Below, piece by piece: positions 7,708 to 15,091 of a stretch of DNA of 33,499 nucleotides (the stretch's first letter is position 1; every line of letters begins with the position of its first letter). Both the position numbers and the translations under genes were made by a program. Origin of the DNA: Nitrospiraceae bacterium (GTDB taxonomy: Bacteria; Nitrospirota; Thermodesulfovibrionia; Thermodesulfovibrionales; UBA6898); NCBI GenBank assembly GCA_020347665.1, contig CP070737.1, positions 1,514,612 through 1,548,110 on the forward strand, read 5' to 3'. The notes beneath the pieces were generated by a model, which saw only the letters and a list, made by a program, of their open reading frames with translations, did no database searches and had not been told where the DNA came from.

Positions 7708-8052
7708 TCAGTGGCCGTTTTGACCCAAGCAGTTGGTCTTCTGCTGTTTCTGCTCCAGGATTCCTTCTGGATTGCATTTTATACAAAAATATATTCCCTG
7801 AATAATCTTCATCTCGCCGAGCATTATCGCTTCTTTGATCCCGTATCCATTGCGTCGTTTCATAACGGTTGTCTTGGGCCTGAGATAGGCAGTGCCGCAA
7901 TTAAGACATATCCAAATAAAATTAAACCTGGCTGCTTCAACGCAGTTTTGACAAAGATATATTCTGTTACCCGGCATGACTTCTATAAAAGATGAAGTAT
8001 ACTCATCTTTACAAATATTGCATTGATTTATGTCCTTATAATAAGCGGGCAT
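7708..8052 (-). CDS. Multi-zinc-ribbon protein, unknown function
   Basis: A 114-residue protein with four C-x2-C knuckles: CNIC, CQNC, CLNC and CIKC, spaced to form two treble-clef or zinc-ribbon units. The middle block reads FIWICLNCGTAYLRPKTTV. A longer version from 8070 is possible, but AGAGGTG at 8058-8064 with five bases spacing favours the ATG at 8052 (MPAYYKD...). No family recognised. It stands alone between nadE and a 468-bp gap. Confidence 0.75.
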   Translation of the reverse strand: MPAYYKDINQCNICKDEYTSSFIEVMPGNRIYLCQNCVEAARFNFIWICLNCGTAYLRPKTTVMKRRNGYGIKEAIMLGEMKIIQGIYFCIKCNPEGILEQKQQKTNCLGQNGH

Positions 8053-8520
8053 ATTGTCACCTCTTTCCATACTGTCATAACCTGTATAAAAAACATTCTG
8101 CTTTCTGCTATCCGCTTCTGAAACAGTCCAATTCTATCCTGACCACCTCCTGTCTGCGTCACAGTACTCATATAATAAATGTGCAATTATTGTGCCATTT
8201 GTGTCTGTGCGACGGAGTATGTGATAAATCGTTATTTAATAGCCACTTATGGTTTTATGGAGAATTATTGTTCACGTCCCGTATGATACCAAGATGAAAC
8301 AATAACATCTTTTGTCCTTGCTCGGCCAAAGGTCAGGACTCTTTGACTGGGGACTGGAGATGCTGTACGGGATATGTTCACACATGAAAAAGAAAATAAG
8401 AAACAGGTCTTAATGATTCAGATCGAAAAGACGAGGGGATCAGGAGGCAGGTTTTCACAGGTATTACAATTATTTCTGAAGTAAAGGTCTTTTCAACAGC
8501 CTGTGGAGACCTGACCTCCC
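8053..8520. other. 468-bp intergenic region with a weak hairpin
   Basis: No gene with a supportable start found. On the minus strand just after the DUF4197 stop, AGGTCT and AGACCT can pair around a 15-base loop and are followed by only a short T stretch, at most a weak terminator. No tRNA, repeat array or riboswitch recognised. Confidence 0.35.
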
Positions 8521-9237
8521 TTACTTTCCAAATACTGTCTGTAAAAGATCTGTCACCCGGGCTGCAGGATCTGTTCTAATCTTCTTTTCTTCCTGTCCGA
8601 CCATATAGAACAGACCATCGAGTGATTTATCCGTCACATAGTGGTCAAGGTCAAGAGACCGCTTGTCCATAAAGGGGATCGTTTCATATCTACCCATCAT
8701 GTTTTTATATGACTTTGTTGCGCCGACCTCATCCATGCTCGATGATATAATCGGTTTGAAGGCTCCATACAGTCTGTCATGCGTCTTTTCCTCAAAAAAA
8801 TCAGTCGCAGCTGTATCACCCCCATTAAGGATCCCGACAGCATCCTGGATAGTCATCTCACGTATGGCATCCCCAAAGATGGAAGCTGCCTCTGGGGCTG
8901 CCTTCTCTGCCGCCCGGTTCATACTGAGCACAAACTCGTCAACCTCTTTCTGAAAGCCCAGTTTGCCCAGCACATCCGCAACATTCTGTATTTTTTCCGG
9001 CATCAGGATTTTTATGAGACTGTTTCCAAAGTACCCGTCAACCTGCGAAACATTCTGAACAGCATTCTCAGTGCCGATTGCCAGTGCTTCTTTGAGACCT
9101 GAAATTGTCGTGGACTCGTCAAGACCGGTGCTGGATGAACTGCCCGAGCTTTTAAAGATGCTGTCGAACAGTCCAGCGTAACTCACCGATGAAACAAGCA
9201 CCACCGAACACAAAAGCAGAAAAACCGTTTTTTTCAC
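8521..9237 (-). CDS. DUF4197 secreted protein
   Basis: A 238-residue DUF4197 protein, probably periplasmic. The GTG at 9237 is chosen because AAAGGAGG lies four bases before it and the product then starts directly with a signal peptide (VKKTVFLLLCSVVLVSSVSYA, cleavage before GLFDS). Upstream in-frame codons to 9267 lack this fit. The mature part opens with a Ser-rich linker, then the DUF4197 body: GLKEALAIGTENAVQ, GYFGNSLIKILMPE, GLFYMVGQEEKKIRTDP near the end. The family is common in Gram-negative bacteria and has no assigned function. Separated from mscL by 57 bp, it may be co-transcribed with it. Confidence 0.9.
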   Translation of the reverse strand: MKKTVFLLLCSVVLVSSVSYAGLFDSIFKSSGSSSSTGLDESTTISGLKEALAIGTENAVQNVSQVDGYFGNSLIKILMPEKIQNVADVLGKLGFQKEVDEFVLSMNRAAEKAAPEAASIFGDAIREMTIQDAVGILNGGDTAATDFFEEKTHDRLYGAFKPIISSSMDEVGATKSYKNMMGRYETIPFMDKRSLDLDHYVTDKSLDGLFYMVGQEEKKIRTDPAARVTDLLQTVFGK

Positions 9238-9294
9238 GTTGCCTCCTTTTATATTACGAATGAACAAATAGTCTGTGTGACCGGATTATATCCA

Positions 9295-9747
9295 TTATGG
9301 TTTTAACGCTGATGTGCAATGGGGACACCGCGACGCCTTAATGGGAATTTCTGTGAAACAGAATGTGCAGTCTTTCGTCGTCGGTTCAGGAGGCGGTGCT
9401 TCTTCTTCTTTCTTCATCTTGTTGAGTTGTTTGATCAAAAGGAATACCGCAAAGGCTACAATAAGAAAACTGATAATGGTATTGATAAAAACACCATAAT
9501 TGATGGTTACAGCACCAGCTTCCCTGGCTGCAATAACGGTCTCATACGGGCCTGATGTCGCTCCCTGCTTGATAACAAAGAACAGGTTGGCAAAGTCAAC
9601 ATTACCCAGTAACAGTCCAATGGGCGGCATGATGACATCTGCAACGAGAGACTTAACAATCGTCCCAAAGGCCGCACCGATAATGATACCAACCGCCATA
9701 TCAACTACATTGCCTTTCATGGCAAATTCTTTAAAATCCTTCAACAT
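9295..9747 (-). CDS. mscL: Large-conductance mechanosensitive channel MscL
   Basis: A 150-residue MscL, the homopentameric emergency channel opened by membrane tension. The N terminus [20 protein letters not shown] and first helix [15 protein letters not shown] are classic; the second membrane helix is [21 protein letters not shown]. The C terminus is extended by a zinc-ribbon-like tail after PPPEPTTKD, with CTFC and CPHC pairs. Such tails occur in a subset of MscL proteins, though the standard form (about 136 residues) lacks them. A ribosome site GGAGG lies upstream of 9747. Confidence 0.95.
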   Translation of the reverse strand: MLKDFKEFAMKGNVVDMAVGIIIGAAFGTIVKSLVADVIMPPIGLLLGNVDFANLFFVIKQGATSGPYETVIAAREAGAVTINYGVFINTIISFLIVAFAVFLLIKQLNKMKKEEEAPPPEPTTKDCTFCFTEIPIKASRCPHCTSALKP

Positions 9748-9981
9748 GCTGAAACCTCCTCTTTTGAAATCTAAATGGGAAAATTCCCCTAAAACCCCTT
9801 AAATTGAACATATCACAACGATGAGGGCAATGCAAACATTTTTAAGATATTGATATTTCTCAGTAATACGCGAGATAAAACCGGACTGAACTCATGTTAA
9901 GACGCTGTTACGCAGTATACAGCTTTTGCATCAAGACAATCTTGAGGTAATATATAAGGAGTTACCAATAAGGGGGTAATC

Positions 9982-10260
9982 ATGAAAGCTGTCTGGAATG
10001 ATGCGATAATAGCAGAAAGCGATTATACCGTTGTTGTCGAAGGAAATCACTATTTTCCGCCTGATTCAGTCAAGTGGGAATACCTTGAAAAGACTGATCA
10101 TACGTCCATATGTCCCCGGAAAGGAACAGCAATATACTATTCGATAACAGTTAATGACAAAAAAAATAAAAATGCTGCATGGTCGTATCCCGAACCTTCA
10201 AAGGCTGCGGAAAACATTAAGGGATATCTTGCTTTTTACGGCAGTGTTGCTGTCATGTAA
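9982..10260 (+). CDS. DUF427 domain protein
   Basis: A 92-residue single-domain DUF427 protein. Family landmarks: MKAVWNDAIIAESD at the start, VVVEGNHYFPPDSV, the CPRKGTAIYYSI block and AAWSYPEP near the C terminus. DUF427 proteins are small, cytoplasmic and of unknown function. The ribosome site AAGGGGGT lies about five bases upstream of the ATG. It is followed after only 28 bp by the molybdopterin/cysteine-desulfurase fusion gene and may be its operon partner. Confidence 0.9.
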   Translation: MKAVWNDAIIAESDYTVVVEGNHYFPPDSVKWEYLEKTDHTSICPRKGTAIYYSITVNDKKNKNAAWSYPEPSKAAENIKGYLAFYGSVAVM

Positions 10261-10288
10261 TACAAAAAATGATCCCTGATCATTGACG

Positions 10289-13200
10289 ATGAACCAGAAA
10301 AGACCCTCTCTAGAAAAAAAAGGTATCTGTGGTATATGCAGTGCCGGTTGCTGGATCATAGCTGAATACAATGACCATGGCAGAATTGTAAACGTGCGTC
10401 CGGACAAAGGCTCTGAAATGGGTATCCTCTGCACCATTGGGAAATATTCACCGGATATCATTTACTCGCCCGACAGACTCCTGTATCCCATGAAACGAAC
10501 AGGCACAAAAGGGACCTATAATTTTGAACGGATATCATGGGATGAAGCCTATACGACAATTACAGAAAAATTGCAGTCCATAAAAAAACAATACGGCGCA
10601 GAAGCAACTGCAATTTACACCGGGGTCGGGACTTTTGAATTATCGCTCTGTGATGTCTATCAGCCAAAAGGTGTTGCTGTATCGTCCGCAAGCAGTATCC
10701 TGTTCCCCTTTGGCTCGCCAAATACCATGGGAGTCGGGTCCCTCTGCTATGTATCGTGTGGGATGATAGCACCGCACGTCACCTGCGGTGAAATGCTCAT
10801 AAATATGTTCAATGATATGGCACACAGTGAGCTGATTGTTGTCTGGGGGACAAATCCTGCAACTGATCTCCCCCCTGTCGAATTAAAACGGATAATGGAA
10901 GCGCGTTCTCATGGATCAGCTGTTATCGTTATTGACCCCCGAAAAACCATGACAGCGAAAATTAATGGTGCTGAATGGATACCCATACGGCCCGGCACAG
11001 ACGGAGCGCTCGCTCTCGGCCTCTGCAACATAATCATAAAAGAAGAGCTCTACAATGAAGATTTTATAAAAAACTGGACGATCGGCTTTGATGATTTTGC
11101 GCGGTATGTCCAGCATTTCAGACCTGAGGTAGTCGGGCAGATAACCGGGATTCCCGAGAAGAGCCTGCTGTCACTGGCCCGTAGGCTGGCACAGGCCAAG
11201 GGCGCGTCCCAGCTGATGTACACCGGCCTGGAGTACGGTAACAGCGGTGTGCAGTCCATTCGAGCTTCTCTCGTCCTCTGGGCTCTGGCCGGTCAGCTCG
11301 ATGTGCCCGGCGGTCGGTGCTTCAGAATGAAAAAGAATACATTTCCCGTTAACCGGGACGGACTCATAGAAAATCGCGACAAAGGAGTCCGGATCGGGAG
11401 GGCCCGTTTTCCGGTATACGTACAGTATCGCGACGAAGCCCACCCGAGCGACGTTCCTGATTCGGTTCTGAACGGTAATCCCTATCACATCCGTTCACTT
11501 ATCATACAGGGTGCTTCAATCACAACGTCCTGGCCAAATCCCGACCTCTGGAAAAAAACCCTCGGTGCGCTGGACTTCCTTGTGTGCATCGACCGTCAGT
11601 TAACCGCGGACGCTGCTTATGCTGACATCCTGTTACCGGCCACCACCTATTATGAAAATGAATCGTACATGGTTTATGGCTCCCTTTTCAGAATCAGGGA
11701 AAGAATGATTGAACCTCTTGGTGAAGCGCGAAGCGATTTTTTTATTATGGCAGAACTGGCGAAAAGACTCGGCTATGGCCATCTCTATCCTCAAAATGAA
11801 GAGGAACTGTTTCGATATGTGTTGAAGGGCTCAGGCTTCACCTATGAGCACGTTAAAAATGCCGGCGGCATGGTGGCTGTCAAGACCGAGATGATGCAGT
11901 ATAAGAAATGGGAAAAGGGACTGTTGCGCTCCGATGGGCAACCGGGGTTCAACACTCCTTCGGGTAAATTCGAAATTGCCTCGTCAGTACTGGAAGAGTA
12001 TGGATATGATCCGCTTCCGGTCTACACTGAACCGAGGGAAGGTCCTCTTTCAAGACCGGACCTCCTGAACGACTATCCACTTGTGTTTAACTCAGGTGCA
12101 CGCGTCAGGACCAGTTTTCATACCCAGCATCATGGCATTGAGAAACTCAACAGGCAAAGACCCGAACCCTCGGTAACCATAAATCACGAAGATGCCGAGC
12201 AAAGGGCTATAAAAAATGGTGATTTGGTGCTCATCAAAACACTACGTGGTTCCATAACCATGCGCGCTCTGGTAACCGAGGATATCGTGAAGGGTGCGAT
12301 TGACGCCAATCATGCCTGCGGGAGTCCCGTAGGACCTGAACCATGGAGAAAACGCAATATAAACTACTTGACCGATAGAGACCAGTATGATCCTATCTCT
12401 GGATTTCCCGTGTATAAGAGCTTGCTCTGTGACATAGAAAAAGTTGAAAGTGGCAGTGATGCCGTAATCCCTGATTCCGGGGAGATCAGAGCTGATGAGA
12501 TTGCTTCCGATAAGGCAGGAAAAATCAGGAAGGAGATCTATCTTGACCATAATGCGACAACACCACTTCATGATGAAGTAAAAGAGGCAATGACCGGTGC
12601 ATTGGACAGTTACGGGAATCCGTCGAGCATACACGCAGCAGGAAAACGGTCGCGGACGATTGTTGAGGATGCGCGTCGTACTATTGCACAGGCTCTGAAC
12701 AGTACATCCCGCCGTATCATTTTTACCGGAAGCGGGTCTGAGTCAGATAATATCGCTCTCAAAGGCATTGCATTTGCTCATAAAGGCAGGAAAAACCATA
12801 TTATTACCTCATCAATAGAACATCCTGCCGTGCTGAATGCGTGCCGGTGGCTTGAAAAATACGGCTTTTCCGTGTCCTACCTTTCGGTAGACAGAAACGG
12901 CATTGTTGATCCTGATGAATTGCGATCCGTCATAACTGACAAAACCTGTCTCGTCAGCATTATGACTGCAAACAATGAGACCGGTTCTATCCAGCCGATA
13001 CGTGAACTGTCAGAAATAGCACATGAGAAAAAGTCACTGTTTCATACGGATGCGGTACAGGCATTCGGTAAAATCCCTCTTGATGTTGAAGAACTCGGTG
13101 TCGATCTCCTGTCGGTCTCAGCACATAAATTGTATGGCCCGAAAGGGATTGGAGCTTTATATATCCGTAAAAACGTGCGTCCGGAAAACCTCATCAGCGG

Positions 13201-13684
13201 CGGTGGGCATGAATTCGGCCTGCGCGCAGGAACAGAAAATATTGTGGGCATCGCGGGATTTGGTAAAGCAGCAGAACTCGTGCCCGGCTTTCTCGCTGAA
13301 ATGAAGCGTATAGAACCGCTCCGCGACCGACTGGAAAAAGGAATTCGAAAAAGTGTTAAGGACTACAGACTGAACGGGCACCAGTCCATGAGGCTCCCGA
13401 ACACTCTCAATGTAATTCTGCCAGGTTTTAGAGGTGAGTCAGTTGTTCTTGCAATGGAGCGGCGCGGCGTCTATTTTTCTTCAGGGTCAGCATGCAGTTC
13501 AGGTTCAGCCAAACCGTCTCATGCCCTGCTCGCAATGGGTTTGTCAGAAGAAGATGCTCACTGTTCATTGCGATTTTCACTCGGTCTTGCTAACAGCGAA
13601 GAGGACGTTGATTTGACGATAGCACATCTGGAAAATACGATAACTCATTCCAGAAATACCGTGCACTTTATGCCATGCCGTTAG
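10289..13684 (+). CDS. Fusion: molybdopterin oxidoreductase + cysteine desulfurase
   Basis: An uninterrupted 1131-residue chain joining two enzymes. Residues 1 to about 715 are a DMSO-reductase-family molybdopterin oxidoreductase: [4Fe-4S] ligands C14, C17, C21, C48; the FGSPNTMGVGSLCYVS block, where C153 is the likely Mo ligand; VVWGTNPATDLPP; the cofactor-binding C-terminal domain starts near 595. After an acidic linker (about 718-745) residues 748-1131 form a complete IscS/NifS-type desulfurase: IYLDHNATTPLHDEV, ITSSIEHPAVL, PLP lysine K947 in SAHKLYGPKG, catalytic C1069 in SSGSACSSGSAKPSH. There is no signal peptide, so it is cytoplasmic. The ATG at 10289 is preferred over a TTG six bases upstream. 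Desulfurases can supply the Mo sulfido ligand (IscS-FdhD in E. coli), so the fusion may self-sulfurate. EgtD follows 18 bp downstream. The substrate is unknown. Confidence 0.88.
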   Translation: MNQKRPSLEKKGICGICSAGCWIIAEYNDHGRIVNVRPDKGSEMGILCTIGKYSPDIIYSPDRLLYPMKRTGTKGTYNFERISWDEAYTTITEKLQSIKKQYGAEATAIYTGVGTFELSLCDVYQPKGVAVSSASSILFPFGSPNTMGVGSLCYVSCGMIAPHVTCGEMLINMFNDMAHSELIVVWGTNPATDLPPVELKRIMEARSHGSAVIVIDPRKTMTAKINGAEWIPIRPGTDGALALGLCNIIIKEELYNEDFIKNWTIGFDDFARYVQHFRPEVVGQITGIPEKSLLSLARRLAQAKGASQLMYTGLEYGNSGVQSIRASLVLWALAGQLDVPGGRCFRMKKNTFPVNRDGLIENRDKGVRIGRARFPVYVQYRDEAHPSDVPDSVLNGNPYHIRSLIIQGASITTSWPNPDLWKKTLGALDFLVCIDRQLTADAAYADILLPATTYYENESYMVYGSLFRIRERMIEPLGEARSDFFIMAELAKRLGYGHLYPQNEEELFRYVLKGSGFTYEHVKNAGGMVAVKTEMMQYKKWEKGLLRSDGQPGFNTPSGKFEIASSVLEEYGYDPLPVYTEPREGPLSRPDLLNDYPLVFNSGARVRTSFHTQHHGIEKLNRQRPEPSVTINHEDAEQRAIKNGDLVLIKTLRGSITMRALVTEDIVKGAIDANHACGSPVGPEPWRKRNINYLTDRDQYDPISGFPVYKSLLCDIEKVESGSDAVIPDSGEIRADEIASDKAGKIRKEIYLDHNATTPLHDEVKEAMTGALDSYGNPSSIHAAGKRSRTIVEDARRTIAQALNSTSRRIIFTGSGSESDNIALKGIAFAHKGRKNHIITSSIEHPAVLNACRWLEKYGFSVSYLSVDRNGIVDPDELRSVITDKTCLVSIMTANNETGSIQPIRELSEIAHEKKSLFHTDAVQAFGKIPLDVEELGVDLLSVSAHKLYGPKGIGALYIRKNVRPENLISGGGHEFGLRAGTENIVGIAGFGKAAELVPGFLAEMKRIEPLRDRLEKGIRKSVKDYRLNGHQSMRLPNTLNVILPGFRGESVVLAMERRGVYFSSGSACSSGSAKPSHALLAMGLSEEDAHCSLRFSLGLANSEEDVDLTIAHLENTITHSRNTVHFMPCR

Positions 13685-13702
13685 AAAATAAAATGAGTTT
13701 AT

Positions 13703-14716
13703 ATGCGGAATGATAACATAAGTACGAAATATACCGTCATAAAGAATGGTAAGATCGCCCTGGCAGATCTTAATCAACAGTTTTCTGAAGACGTCCTTCG
13801 AGGTCTTTCACGTTCTGCCAAGGCCCTGCCGTGCAAATATATTTATGACGAAACAGGCAGTCAGCTCTTCTGCAGGATCATGGAGCTCCCCGAGTACTAT
13901 CTTACACGCTGTGAGACAGAATTACTGGAAATGCACAAGGATTCCATTGGTTCGTTGATAGACGGTGAACGGTGTAATCTGGTCGAACTCGGTGCCGGAG
14001 ATGGAAAGAAAACAAAGATACTACTCGAACAGTTCCTGGAAATGGGTATTGATTTCCAGTATTGTCCAGTGGATATCTCTGAAAGTGCGGTAAAGCAACT
14101 GGCTTCAGAATTAAACGATAAATTTCCCACATTGGAGATGAACGGGCTTGTCTCTGATTATTTCGATGGTCTCAGGCTGCTTTCAAGTCAGAACCATGCG
14201 AGAACCGTCGTGCTTTTTCTCGGATCCAATATAGGTAATTTTTCTCCTCAAGAAGCAGAAGCATTTCTTATCCGCCTTCGTGACTCACTGAACCACGGCG
14301 ATCTCGTTCTTATCGGGTTTGATCTGAAAAAGGCGGATATAGGATTGATTCTTCGTGCTTATAACGATTCCTCGGGAGTTACCGAACAGTTCAACCTGAA
14401 CATCCTGAAACGTATCAACACTGAGCTGGGAGGTAATTTCGATATCGGAAAATTCAGGTACCTGAGCACCTGGGATACTCAGAGCAATGCGGTAAAAAGC
14501 TTCCTGGTCAGTACGTGCGATCAGACCGTGTATATAGAAGGACTGGACACATCATTTCTTTTCAGGGACGGGGAGCAGCTTCATACAGAGTCATCGCATA
14601 AATTTTCCGAGCACGATCTGTCACGAATGGCTGCAAAAATTGGCTTTGACGTAATCAGAAATTTTCATGACAGCAAGAGGTATTTTGCTAATACCCTCTG
14701 GAAGGTGAAAAAGTAG
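13703..14716 (+). CDS. egtD: EgtD/EanA-type L-histidine N-alpha-trimethyltransferase
   Basis: A 337-residue SAM-dependent methyltransferase of the EgtD family, which trimethylates histidine to hercynine, the first step of ergothioneine synthesis. Seen: YIYDETGSQLF and ELPEYYLTRCETELL (48-76), SAM motif LVELGAGDG (93-101), PVDIS (122-126), LFLGSNIGNF (171-180), AYNDSSGVTEQFNLN (219-233), and TESS with E296/S298 in the position of the substrate-binding Glu/Ser pair known in mycobacterial EgtD. It lies 18 bp after the Mo-enzyme/desulfurase fusion. No EgtB (oxygen-dependent sulfoxide synthase) or rhodanese-type EanB is in the window. In anaerobes the homologue is called EanA. Confidence 0.9.
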   Translation: MRNDNISTKYTVIKNGKIALADLNQQFSEDVLRGLSRSAKALPCKYIYDETGSQLFCRIMELPEYYLTRCETELLEMHKDSIGSLIDGERCNLVELGAGDGKKTKILLEQFLEMGIDFQYCPVDISESAVKQLASELNDKFPTLEMNGLVSDYFDGLRLLSSQNHARTVVLFLGSNIGNFSPQEAEAFLIRLRDSLNHGDLVLIGFDLKKADIGLILRAYNDSSGVTEQFNLNILKRINTELGGNFDIGKFRYLSTWDTQSNAVKSFLVSTCDQTVYIEGLDTSFLFRDGEQLHTESSHKFSEHDLSRMAAKIGFDVIRNFHDSKRYFANTLWKVKK

Positions 14717-15091
14717 GAAGTAAGCAGTAAGAAGTATGCGCCAAAGACAGGTATAGGAAAAGGCAAAGAAAAGAATAGTGAACCGCAAAGACGCAAAGTA
14801 CGCTGAGTTAAGACACAACGAAAAGAAATGTTTTATCAATCGCAGTAATTATATTCATAATCCCTTTAAATGATAAACACTTACCCCTGCGGGGAATAAA
14901 TTCTAACCTCTCATCCACGAAGTGGCAGATAGTTTTGATTTGCTGGGATTGCGCAGCATATCAAAAAGACAAATATCCTGGCGAACTTGGCTTTTGAGTG
15001 AGCAAAGCAAACGGGCGGTTGAGTAATGTTGTTGCTTTTTTCTCTGTCTGTACCTGCTTTATTCTTTACCTTTACCGGTCTTTACTGTTTC
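14717..15091. other. 375-bp convergent intergenic region with short tandem repeat
   Basis: Lies between the convergent egtD and gltB3-gltD genes. It contains CCGCAAAGACGCAAAGTACGC near 14782-14802, an imperfect tandem of CGCAAAG units of the kind often scattered between genes. No gene, tRNA or strong terminator seen. Confidence 0.4.

Noticed and set aside
8440..8520. Terminator after the DUF4197 gene
   Set aside because: Only a six-pair stem with a long loop and a short T stretch; too weak to list as a terminator.
12540..12560. Separate translation start for the cysteine desulfurase half
   Set aside because: AAGGAG occurs before the domain but no ATG, GTG or TTG lies at a usable distance before the conserved IYLDHN block; the frame is continuous, so a fusion is the simpler reading.
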